Positions 7,486 through 14,383 of a stretch of DNA of 64,000 bases are shown piece by piece (the first letter of the stretch is position 1; each line of letters begins with the position of its first letter). The notes beneath the pieces were generated by a model, which was not told where the DNA came from, did no database searches, and saw only the letters and a program-made list of their open reading frames with translations. The DNA is from Cypionkella aquatica (lineage in GTDB: Bacteria > Pseudomonadota > Alphaproteobacteria > Rhodobacterales > Rhodobacteraceae), in the NCBI RefSeq assembly GCF_030161095.1, contig NZ_BSPP01000017.1, positions 1 to 64,000 on the forward strand, in the 5' to 3' direction. A program made the position numbers and the translations under genes.

Positions 7486-9033
7486 CTAACAGACCACCTC
7501 AATCAGATACGGCCCCCGCCGCGCCATAGCACCAGCAAAAGCGGTCACAAACTCATCCGCCGTCACCGCCCGCACCGCAGCGACGCCGTGGCCTTGCGCC
7601 AATGCCACCCAGTCGAGCGTCGGCTCCACCATGTCAAACATCCGGTTCACGTTGCGGCCGACGTTTGCGACACCGACATTCACCAACTCGCCATGCAGGA
7701 TCTTGTAGGTGCGGTTGGCAAATATCACGATGCAGACATCCAAGCCCTCGCGCGCCATCGTCCACAGGGATTGCAGCGTATACATCGCCGACCCATCGCC
7801 CGACAACGCCAGCACCTTGCGATCCGGGCAGGCCACGGCCGCCCCGACCGCCGCGGGCAAGCATTGACCAATCGCGCCGCCCATCGTCACCAGCACATCA
7901 TGGCCACGCGCGCCCACCATCGGCAGGCCAACGGGCTGGCCTGAGGTGATCGCCTCATTCACCACGACCGTATCTTCCGGCATCAGATGCGCAATCGCTT
8001 GGCCGACTTTCTCTAGGCTCATCGCCCCCGACGGCAGCGCGGGCAGATCGAGCGGCTGAAACGCCGTCTCGGGCAGATCACCTTCCGCCGCCAATTCCCG
8101 CGCGATTTCGGCCAAGGTCCAGGCATAGTCCATGTCAATCGAACACAGCTCGATCACCCGGCAATCGGGGGATTCCGGCAGGCTCGGCTTGCCCGGATAG
8201 GCGAAAAACGCGGTGGGTCGCTGGGTGCCGCACAGCACCAGCACAGATTTATCGGCAAGGATGCCGACGTTGGTATCGACCTCATAGGCCAGACGTTGCA
8301 TCCGCAGCGACCCCGCCCCACGCCGCGAACGGGCACTGAAAAACGGCGCCATCAACGTGCAGCCCGAGGCCCGCGCAATCCGCGCCGCCACCTGCCCCAG
8401 ATCACTGTAAAGCGCAGCGCCATCCACCATCAGCGCCGCCCCCGGCTGCCGCAATGCCCGCGCCGCCGCCTGCACATCTGCAAGCCTTGGCCTGCGCAAT
8501 GGCGGGGGGGTCACTGCCACCACCGCTGCCGCAGCATCCTCCCAAGCGGTATTCGCGGGCAGGATCAGCGTGGCGATCTGGCCATTGTTCGAGCGCGCCG
8601 CCTGCACCGCAGCCGCACCATCACTGGCCACCAAAGTCGCATCCCCCGACACCCGCGTCCAATGCGAGATTGTCTGAGAAATCCCCACCGTATCGCCCTT
8701 CAGCGGGCTTTCATGCTTCAGATGATAGCTGGCATGATCGCCCATCACATTGACGATGCCAGATTGCGCCTTGCGGGCATTGTGCAAATTGGCGAACGCA
8801 TTGCCAAAGCCCGGAGCCAGATGCAGCAGCGTTGCCGCCACCCGGCCCGACATGCGGTAGTAGCCATCCGCAGCCCCCGACACCCCGCCTTCAAACAGGC
8901 ACAGAATACAGCGCATCTCTGGGTGACGATCCAAGGCCGCGACAAAATGCATCTCAGATGTGCCCGGATTGGCAAAGCAAACCTCTACCCCAGAGTCGAG
9001 CAGCGTCTTGACCAGACTTTCGGCACCATTCAT
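7486..9033 (-). CDS. TPP-dependent enzyme, acetolactate synthase large-subunit type
   Basis: A 515-residue thiamine diphosphate enzyme. The N-terminal PYR domain contains the catalytic glutamate (FEGG, E48), the central domain binds cofactor or is structural, and the C-terminal PP domain has LSGDGSAMYTLQSLWTMARE followed by FAN, the GDG-X25-N Mg/TPP motif. It is shorter than biosynthetic IlvB/IlvG (about 560-590) and no ilvH small subunit is adjacent. A catabolic or specialised decarboxylase/ligase is therefore as likely as true acetolactate synthase. The site AGGGAGATTGCG precedes the ATG. ybaK lies 48 bases upstream in the same direction, so the two probably form an operon. Confidence 0.85.
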   Translation of the reverse strand: MNGAESLVKTLLDSGVEVCFANPGTSEMHFVAALDRHPEMRCILCLFEGGVSGAADGYYRMSGRVAATLLHLAPGFGNAFANLHNARKAQSGIVNVMGDHASYHLKHESPLKGDTVGISQTISHWTRVSGDATLVASDGAAAVQAARSNNGQIATLILPANTAWEDAAAAVVAVTPPPLRRPRLADVQAAARALRQPGAALMVDGAALYSDLGQVAARIARASGCTLMAPFFSARSRRGAGSLRMQRLAYEVDTNVGILADKSVLVLCGTQRPTAFFAYPGKPSLPESPDCRVIELCSIDMDYAWTLAEIARELAAEGDLPETAFQPLDLPALPSGAMSLEKVGQAIAHLMPEDTVVVNEAITSGQPVGLPMVGARGHDVLVTMGGAIGQCLPAAVGAAVACPDRKVLALSGDGSAMYTLQSLWTMAREGLDVCIVIFANRTYKILHGELVNVGVANVGRNVNRMFDMVEPTLDWVALAQGHGVAAVRAVTADEFVTAFAGAMARRGPYLIEVVC

Positions 9034-9081
9034 CGCAATCTCCCTATATTGCGGCCAGTTTGCCCGGCAGACGGGCCGGGT

Positions 9082-9552
9082 TCAAGCGATCAAAGCCACC
9101 GCTTGGGCCGCCAGCGCAGCCTTTGCCTGCGCAGGGGCGATCCCCAGCAACAACCCGCGCTGGCCCGCGTTGATCCAGACCCTTTCCGCGCTGCATGCCG
9201 AGACTTCGATCGCCACCGGAACCGCGCGTTTTGGCCCGAATGGGCTGATGCCGCCCACCTTGTATCCGGTCAGCTTTTCCGCCGCAGCCACCGCCATCAT
9301 CGCCGCCGATTTGCCGCCAAACGCTTCTGCAACCTTTTTCATCGACAGCTGCCTGTCCGAGGGGATCACACAACAAACCGGCTTGCCATCCACCTCGACC
9401 ATCAGGGTTTTCAGCATCAATGCAGGGTCGATCCCCAAAGCAGCCGCCGCAGCCAGCCCGACCGCTTCGGCATTGGGGTCGTAATCATAGGGATGCAGGG
9501 TGACGGGGATGCCCTTGCTTTCAAGAAATTTCAGCCCTTGAGTCGCGGCCAT
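9082..9552 (-). CDS. ybaK: Cys-tRNA(Pro)/aminoacyl-tRNA deacylase YbaK
   Basis: A 156-residue protein of the YbaK/EbsC editing family, which hydrolyses mischarged Cys-tRNA(Pro) in trans. Family features seen are the N-terminal TQGLKFLESKGIPVTLHPYDYDP, CCVIPSDRQLSMKKVAEAFGGKSA with the conserved lysines, and the hallmark GYKVGGISPFGPK. Length matches the family. AGAAGG lies 8 bases before the ATG at 9552. It is first in a likely two-gene unit with the TPP enzyme. Upstream of the start is an inverted repeat, TGGTCCC-AACTC-GGGACCA, in the probable promoter zone. Confidence 0.93.
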   Translation of the reverse strand: MAATQGLKFLESKGIPVTLHPYDYDPNAEAVGLAAAAALGIDPALMLKTLMVEVDGKPVCCVIPSDRQLSMKKVAEAFGGKSAAMMAVAAAEKLTGYKVGGISPFGPKRAVPVAIEVSACSAERVWINAGQRGLLLGIAPAQAKAALAAQAVALIA

Positions 9553-9574
9553 CTTTTTGCCTTCTGGATGCGTG

Positions 9575-9593
9575 GTCCCAACTCGGGACCAAA
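9575..9593. promoter_or_regulatory. Inverted repeat upstream of ybaK
   Basis: TGGTCCC (7 bases), a 5-base spacer and GGGACCA form a dyad about 25 bases before the ybaK start. The core GTCCCA-CT-GGGAC is also found in the 20-bp palindrome at 21914-21933. It could be an operator or a leader hairpin. Confidence 0.35.
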
Positions 9594-9776
9594 TTTATCT
9601 ATGCGATTACAGATGGTTGGGAAATAAAATTCACAGATTATTAACACTCTCGCGCAAAGTTGCCCTGCAAAGGCCGGGGATTCAGGCACGATAATGTGCA
9701 ACACCACAGCATCAGCGCAAGAGCCTTTGTTCCGGGCGGGTTCTTCCCCTGCAGCGACAGCAAGGCGCGGCGTCGG

Positions 9777-10181
9777 CTATGAATTCGCCGCCGCGCGACA
9801 GGACTTCGCTTGCAGAAACACCGCCGCCTTGTGGATCACCTGCGGATCACCCACCACATAGAACCGCCCCTTGGAAATCTGCCCCTGCAGCGCAGGTTCC
9901 GCGACCAGCGCACCGCAAATGAATATCGAAATCAACCGGCCCTGCGGGTCTTGGGTCAGATCGGCCAAAGCCGCAATCCACTCGCGCGCGATGGTAACAT
10001 CCAACGTGTCTTGATTGTTGAAATCCTTGATCACGCCAACCTGCGCAATCGCCTCGGGCGGCAAGTTCAGGCTGCGCCCGTCAAACTCTAACCGCACGAA
10101 TTCTTCCCCACCCGCCCTTGCGGGAAGGGAAATTAGCAGAAACGCAGTCAGGGCAAAGACGCATCGCAACGCCTTGCCCAT
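9777..10181 (-). CDS. Small exported protein, function unknown
   Basis: A 134-residue protein with a Sec signal peptide (MGKALRCVFALTAFLLISLPARAG, cleavage after ARA). The mature part is a single small domain with no family I recognise and only two cysteines, one in a FICGALV strand and one near the C-terminus, which may form a disulphide. Start 10181 lies 4 bases after the stop of the formaldehyde dehydrogenase gene, implying co-transcription. An in-frame TTG at 10199 overlaps that gene and is less likely. No clear Shine-Dalgarno is present, consistent with coupling. Confidence 0.7.
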   Translation of the reverse strand: MGKALRCVFALTAFLLISLPARAGGEEFVRLEFDGRSLNLPPEAIAQVGVIKDFNNQDTLDVTIAREWIAALADLTQDPQGRLISIFICGALVAEPALQGQISKGRFYVVGDPQVIHKAAVFLQAKSCRAAANS

Positions 10182-10185
10182 TGGA

Positions 10186-11322
10186 TCAATAGACCACAAC
10201 CGCCCGGATGCTTTCGCCCGAGTGCATCAGATCGAAGCCCTTGTTGATGTCTTCCAGCGGCAGGATATGGGTGATCAGGCTGTCGATCTCGATCCGGCCA
10301 TCCATATACCAATCAACGATTTTCGGCACATCTGTGCGGCCGCGCGCACCACCAAAGGCGGTGCCTTTCCAGACCCGACCCGTCACCAACTGGAAGGGCC
10401 GCGTCTCAATCACAGCCCCCGCAGGTGCGACGCCAATGATGATCGACTGACCCCAGCCGCGGTGGGTGCACTCCAGCGCATCGCGCATCACTTTGACGTT
10501 GCCAGTACAATCAAACGAGTAATCCGCGCCGCCGATCTTATCAAACGGGGTCTTGGTCAGATCAACAATGGCTTGGACGACCGACGTGCCCTCGGGCAAT
10601 TCCTTCGGGTTGATGAAATGGGTCATCCCGAATTTCTCGCCCCATGCCTTCTTGTCGTTGTTCAGATCAACGCCAATGATCATCCGCGCGCCGGCCATTT
10701 TCAGACCCTGAATGACGTTCAGACCAATGCCGCCCAAACCGAACACCACGGCGGTCGCGTCATGCTCGACCTTTGCGGTGTTCAGCACCGCGCCAATGCC
10801 GGTGGTGACACCGCAGCCGATGTAGCAAATTTTCTCAAACGGCGCATCGTCGCGCACCTTGGCCAGCGCGATTTCCGGCACAACCGTGTGGTTGGCGAAG
10901 GTCGAGCAGCCCATGTAGTGATAGATCGGCGTGCCATCCAGCATGCTGAAGCGCGAGGTGCCATCGGGCATCAGCCCCTGCCCTTGGGTGGAACGGATCG
11001 CGGTGCAAAGGTTGGTCTTTTGGCTGAGACAGCTGGGGCACTCACGACATTCCGGCGTGTAAAGCGGGATGACGTGATCGCCGACCTTCAGCGATTTCAC
11101 ACCGGGGCCGACGGCAATGACCACGCCTGCGCCCTCATGGCCCAGAATCGCCGGAAACAAGCCTTCCGGGTCGGCCCCCGACAGCGTGAATTCATCGGTG
11201 TGGCAAATGCCGGTGGCCTTGATTTCCACCAGAACCTCACCCTCTTTCGGGTCGGCGAGGTTCACCTCCATGATTTCAAGCGGTTTGCCGGGGGCAATGG
11301 CGACGGCGGCACGGGTGCGCAT
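10186..11322 (-). CDS. adhC: S-(hydroxymethyl)glutathione dehydrogenase (class III alcohol dehydrogenase)
   Basis: A 378-residue zinc-dependent dehydrogenase that oxidises the glutathione-formaldehyde adduct to S-formylglutathione using NAD. The class III pattern is clear: GICHTDEFTLSGADPEGLFPAILGHEGAG with catalytic zinc Cys and His, the structural-zinc cysteines in TPECRECPSCLSQKTNLC, the Rossmann GLGGIGLNVIQG and the C-terminal IRAVVVY. Start 11322 has a perfect GGAGG six bases upstream; the 36-codon longer frame lacks one. S-formylglutathione hydrolase is not adjacent. Role: formaldehyde detoxification or C1 dissimilation, and possibly S-nitrosoglutathione reduction. Confidence 0.96.
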   Translation of the reverse strand: MRTRAAVAIAPGKPLEIMEVNLADPKEGEVLVEIKATGICHTDEFTLSGADPEGLFPAILGHEGAGVVIAVGPGVKSLKVGDHVIPLYTPECRECPSCLSQKTNLCTAIRSTQGQGLMPDGTSRFSMLDGTPIYHYMGCSTFANHTVVPEIALAKVRDDAPFEKICYIGCGVTTGIGAVLNTAKVEHDATAVVFGLGGIGLNVIQGLKMAGARMIIGVDLNNDKKAWGEKFGMTHFINPKELPEGTSVVQAIVDLTKTPFDKIGGADYSFDCTGNVKVMRDALECTHRGWGQSIIIGVAPAGAVIETRPFQLVTGRVWKGTAFGGARGRTDVPKIVDWYMDGRIEIDSLITHILPLEDINKGFDLMHSGESIRAVVVY

Positions 11323-11483
11323 GGGGATCCTCCAAATGGGTTTGACCAAGATTGTCAGGCCAACGAATTTCGCGCCAAGCTGGGCCATCGGGGCGAAAAT
11401 TGCAACGCTGGAAACGACCTGTTTCGGCATGTTGGCGCATTGCCAGTTGCAGCGGGGCGCGGCGCCGGGCTAAGAATCGCAGC

Positions 11484-11831
11484 ATGAGCTGTATGAAAAT
11501 CCGCGCGCTGGTATGTGCCCCGTTTGCTGTTGTGATGCGCCGGACTGCGATGGCCCTTATGGCTGTGGCCGGGCTTTCCGCTTGTGCGATGATGGGCCAA
11601 GTGCGGATGGGCCCGGTGTCCAAGATGCTGAAACCACAGCCAGATCTCTGCGGCGCCGCAGCGCTGATTGATGTGGTGGGCCAGCCCTTCACCCAACTGG
11701 CCGATTACAAACTGGCAGGCCCGCTGCGCGTGCTGTGGCCTGGGCAGGAAATCACCGATGAAGTGGTGCCAGACCGCCTGAACGCAGAAGTCACTCACGA
11801 TCAACTGATCCTTCGGCTATCCTGCGGCTGA
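11484..11831 (+). CDS. I78 family peptidase inhibitor, lipoprotein
   Basis: A 115-residue protein ending in an I78-type inhibitor domain: CGAAALIDVVGQPFTQLADYKLAGPLRVLWPGQEITDEVVPDRLNAEVTHDQLILRLSCG, with terminal cysteines probably disulphide-bonded. Upstream of it is a lipoprotein signal (MALMAVAGLSAC). The exact start is uncertain: ATGs at 11484, 11493 and 11535 are all in frame and none has a strong Shine-Dalgarno; 11535 would give the cleanest signal peptide. I78 proteins inhibit serine proteases of the elastase/subtilisin type in the periplasm or outside the cell. A second I78 gene follows after 18 bases. Confidence 0.82.
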   Translation: MSCMKIRALVCAPFAVVMRRTAMALMAVAGLSACAMMGQVRMGPVSKMLKPQPDLCGAAALIDVVGQPFTQLADYKLAGPLRVLWPGQEITDEVVPDRLNAEVTHDQLILRLSCG

Positions 11832-11849
11832 ATTGCAGCAAAAGGTGCC

Positions 11850-12152
11850 ATGATGCCCATATCGTTTATACCCGTGTTGAAACCCGTCTCGCGTTTTCTG
11901 TTGGTGCTGCCGCTGGCGCTGATGGCCTGTATGCCGGAAGAGCCCGCGACCCCGTCCGCCGAAGCCGCCTGCGGCGCAGACCAGCTGCAAACCCTTGTCG
12001 GCCAAAGCGCCAAAGTGCTGGAAACCATGCGCTTTGGCCAGACAGTGCGGATCATCCGCCCCGGCATGGCAGTGACGATGGATTACGCGGCCGAGCGGCT
12101 GAATATCAACATAGACGCAGCCGAAGTGATCACCCGCGTGAATTGCGGCTGA
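11850..12152 (+). CDS. I78 family peptidase inhibitor, lipoprotein (second copy)
   Basis: A 100-residue paralogue of the preceding gene: signal peptide with lipobox LMAC, then CGADQLQTLVGQSAKVLETMRFGQTVRIIRPGMAVTMDYAAERLNINIDAAEVITRVNCG, which has the I78 order of Cys-Gly, G-Q, R-I-I-R-P-G, D-Y-x-x-x-R-L-N and terminal CG. The RPG-x-x-x-T-x-D/E-Y/V pattern is the inhibitory loop region. The two copies are diverged (about a third identical by eye), so the duplication is old or they have different targets. AAAAGGTG precedes the ATG. Confidence 0.85.
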   Translation: MMPISFIPVLKPVSRFLLVLPLALMACMPEEPATPSAEAACGADQLQTLVGQSAKVLETMRFGQTVRIIRPGMAVTMDYAAERLNINIDAAEVITRVNCG

Positions 12153-12178
12153 TCTGACGGGCCTTGGCCCAAACAGTC

Positions 12179-12207
12179 TTGGCCGCCAGAGATGCTCCGG
12201 CGGCCAA
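12179..12207. terminator. Hairpin between convergent I78 and cytochrome c' genes
   Basis: TTGGCCGCC (12179-12187) pairs with GGCGGCCAA (12199-12207) around an 11-base loop, between the stops of the two convergent genes. T-runs are short on both sides, so termination may be weak or bidirectional. Confidence 0.6.
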
Positions 12208-12215
12208 ACGCAGGT

Positions 12216-12659
12216 TTAGTTTGTCGACAGGCGATAGGTCGTATGGCAATCCTTGCAGGCCCCGCCCACAGCCCCCATCCCCGCCTTGATGCTGTCAGCG
12301 GAAGCCACATCCAGCGCCGTGGCAGCCGTGCCCAAAGCATTGGCCTTGACCACAAAATCCTCCCAATTCGTCCAGATCTCGGGCTTGGCACCCGAAGCCG
12401 GATCACTGCCCGGCTCTTTGAATTTGACGGCAATGTCCGCGGCGTCCTTGATCAAAAGCGCCTTGGCCGCCTCTGCCGCCGCCGCATCATAAGCGGTCGA
12501 GCCCGAGGCCATGCCACCCAAAACCTTCGACGCCCCGGCAATGGATTTCATCAAATCCTGATGGCCAATCACGATCGGATCGGTGGCTTCGGTTTCGGCA
12601 AAAGCAGCGCCCGCGACAACAAACAAGGCAGCAGTCAAAGTCTTGGTGGCTAGATTCAT
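12216..12659 (-). CDS. Cytochrome c' (class II c-type cytochrome)
   Basis: A 147-residue periplasmic cytochrome. The signal peptide is MNLATKTLTAALFVVAGAAFA; the mature protein is a four-helix-bundle type with the heme site CKDCHTTYR near the C-terminus, as in cytochromes c' and c-556. The preceding G-G-A-C-K-D-C-H spacing matches the family. Start 12659 has GGGAG 7 bases upstream; the longer frame has no signal peptide. Cytochromes c' bind NO and may protect against nitrosative stress. The nearby adhC product can reduce S-nitrosoglutathione, a possible functional link (inference). Confidence 0.93.
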   Translation of the reverse strand: MNLATKTLTAALFVVAGAAFAETEATDPIVIGHQDLMKSIAGASKVLGGMASGSTAYDAAAAEAAKALLIKDAADIAVKFKEPGSDPASGAKPEIWTNWEDFVVKANALGTAATALDVASADSIKAGMGAVGGACKDCHTTYRLSTN

Positions 12660-12825
12660 GTTATGGCTCCCAGTTGGTTCACTGCGCACCACTATGGGAC
12701 AGCGGCTGTGAAATCCAAACAACCCTTGCGATTGCCTTGGATCACGAACAGGTGAACCCCAGCACCAGCTGGCCGCCTTCGGGGATGATCTGCCAGCGAT
12801 GCGCGTGAAGAACAGGTTTGAATTT

Positions 12826-13019
12826 GAGTATTTTCAAAAGAGCAAATCCCGTTAGCAAAGTATTAACCTCATTCCGCAAGAGTAAATCGGCGGTACAGGG
12901 AGGAGTCCCGATGACCGCAAAGAGCAAGTCGCCCCGGCCTGCCGCATAGCTTCCTAAGGACTGGACCTGTGCCATCGGGCCGGGGTGCGATCTTTGCATT
13001 GCTCTTTTCCAAATACTCA
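12826..13019. repeat. Inverted copies of GAGTATTT..AAAAGAGCAA flanking a small region
   Basis: GAGTATTTTCAAAAGAGCAA at 12826-12845 is matched, with 2 mismatches in 20, by the reverse complement at 13000-13019. An inner inverted repeat, CCCCGGCC (about 12932) and GGCCGGGG (about 12979), could also pair. The enclosed 194 bases hold the 12-codon frame. The whole may be a folded RNA or a small repeat-bounded element. Confidence 0.55.
12911..12949 (+). CDS. Possible 12-residue microprotein or leader peptide
   Basis: The frame MTAKSKSPRPAA is only 12 codons, but it is preceded by an excellent ribosome site (GGGAGGAG, then 4 bases, then ATG), better than that of many real genes here. The peptide is very basic. 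No plus-strand gene follows, so a classical attenuator role is unlikely; it could be a standalone microprotein or part of a dual-function small RNA. Upstream lies a CtrA-like TTAG-N7-TTAA. Evidence is limited to the start signal and context. Confidence 0.35.
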   Translation: MTAKSKSPRPAA

Positions 13020-13117
13020 CCTGCAACAGCCCAAACAGCACCCGGCCGCCATGTCATCCCCCGGCAGCGCCGCCAAGCGGGCCCTCGATGGGCCCCGAGG
13101 CGGCACCCCGGTTCAGA

Positions 13118-14383
13118 TCAGCGCAGGGCTTGCAGTATCTCAAGACTTGGGTAGCCATCCGGCACCATGGCATTTCTGCGTTGAAACGCCTTTACCGCCG
13201 CCACGGTCAGCGGGCCGATCTTGCCATCTGCTGTCCCCGCATAGACCCCACGGGCCAGCAGCAGGCTTTGCATCTCGCGGCGTTCCTCCAGCGTCAAAGC
13301 CCGCAGATCGTGGGGCCAGCTGGCTTGAAATGCAGGACCGCCTGCGATGCGGTCGGCAAGGTGGCCCACGGCGATCACATAGCTGTCGGCTTTGTTATAC
13401 GCCTCGATCGCGGCGAAATTGTCATAGACCAGAAACGCCGGCCCGCGCGCGCCTGCGGGCAGCAGCAGCGCGGCCCAGCCGCCTTCGGGCAGCAGCAGCG
13501 CGGCCCAGCCGCCTTCGGGCAGCGCCGAGCCATCTGGCAGGCTTACCCCCATCTGCCCCCAGACCGACATCGGTTTTGCGGTGCGATCCCCGGCCAAACC
13601 ATAGTCAAACCCTGCAGGCAGCCGCACTTCATCGCCCCAACGCTCGGCCTTTTTCCAGCCCGCATTGGCAAGATATGCGGCGGCCGAGGCGAGGGCATCG
13701 CTCGGATCATCGCGCCAGATATCTGGCTTGCCCGTGCCATCGAACGCCACAGCGAGCTTGAGATAAGATGAGGGCATGAACTGGGTGTGCCCCATCGCCC
13801 CGGCCCAGCTGCCGACCATATCGGCGGGCTGCACCGCCCCCGATTGCAGGATCTGCAGCGCGGCAATCAACTCGGCCTCAAAGAACGCCCCGCGCCGCGT
13901 GTCATAGGCCAGCGTCGCCAATGCGCTGCGGGTGTCGATGTCGCCACGCACCAGACCATAGGCGCTTTCCAGCCCCCAGATCGCCAGAACCACATGCTTG
14001 TCGACGCCGTAGCGCGCCTCGATCTGATCCAGCAGCGGGCCATGCGCCTTCAGCGCCTTTTGCCCCGCCGCAATGCGATCCTCTGACACCGCCTTGTCAA
14101 GGTAATCCCAGATTGTCTTGGTGAATTCATCCTGCTTGCGGTCGCGCTCTATGACCGATGGCAGGAAATGCACGCCCGCCATGCCCGCCTCAAAACTGGC
14201 CGAGGATATCCCCGCAGCCAGTGCCCGCCCGCGAAAATCCGTGATCCACGCCTGCAACCCGGCCTCGCTGCCATCCTCGATCACGTCGCTTGCCCCCGCG
14301 TTCAACTCGACCTCATCCAGCTCTTGCGCATGGGCGGGCGCCACGCACAGCGCCAGCGCCACGACCCACCAGCGCCCCATCAT
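13118..14383 (-). CDS. Lytic murein transglycosylase (MltB/SLT_2 type) with C-terminal peptidoglycan-binding domain
   Basis: A 421-residue periplasmic enzyme that cleaves glycan strands of peptidoglycan. After a signal peptide (1-19, ending AHAQ), residues about 40-340 form the MltB-type domain with catalytic Glu139 in WGLESAYG and the GAMGHTQFMPSSY motif. Residues about 360-420 (MQSLLLARGVYAGTADGKIGPLTVAAVKAFQ) are a PG_binding_1 repeat. A perfect 30-base tandem duplication (13461-13520) adds ten residues, LPEGGWAALL, inside the catalytic domain. The ATG overlaps the RNase R stop in ATGA, so translation is coupled to rnr. An alternative ATG one codon later is possible. Confidence 0.93.
   Translation of the reverse strand: MMGRWWVVALALCVAPAHAQELDEVELNAGASDVIEDGSEAGLQAWITDFRGRALAAGISSASFEAGMAGVHFLPSVIERDRKQDEFTKTIWDYLDKAVSEDRIAAGQKALKAHGPLLDQIEARYGVDKHVVLAIWGLESAYGLVRGDIDTRSALATLAYDTRRGAFFEAELIAALQILQSGAVQPADMVGSWAGAMGHTQFMPSSYLKLAVAFDGTGKPDIWRDDPSDALASAAAYLANAGWKKAERWGDEVRLPAGFDYGLAGDRTAKPMSVWGQMGVSLPDGSALPEGGWAALLLPEGGWAALLLPAGARGPAFLVYDNFAAIEAYNKADSYVIAVGHLADRIAGGPAFQASWPHDLRALTLEERREMQSLLLARGVYAGTADGKIGPLTVAAVKAFQRRNAMVPDGYPSLEILQALR
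13461..13520. repeat. Perfect 30-bp tandem duplication inside the transglycosylase gene
   Basis: Two identical 30-base units (13461-13490 and 13491-13520) encode LPEGGWAALL twice in frame, around residues 288-307. Before the first unit, 10 bases differ from the unit end by one base. The unit length preserves the frame, suggesting a recent slippage event that leaves the protein intact or slightly enlarges a loop. Confidence 0.9.

Larger units (their letters stand above)
12660..13117. other. 458-base region with no standard-length gene
   Basis: This stretch lies between the cytochrome c' start and the transglycosylase stop. It contains a strong Shine-Dalgarno followed by a 12-codon frame (12911-12949), a TTAG-N7-TTAA site at 12852-12866, and two inverted copies of a 20-base sequence (12826-12845 and 13000-13019). 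A minus-strand frame of about 99 codons (12742-13041) has no start signal or recognisable content and is not called. Confidence 0.6.

Noticed and set aside
10015-11487. Plus-strand open frame of 490 codons opposite adhC
   Set aside because: Antisense to a clear class III alcohol dehydrogenase; His/Arg/Gln-rich composition is typical of a shadow frame.
12742-13041. Minus-strand open frame of 99 codons in the gap after cytochrome c'
   Set aside because: No start signal or recognisable sequence, and it runs through inverted repeats.
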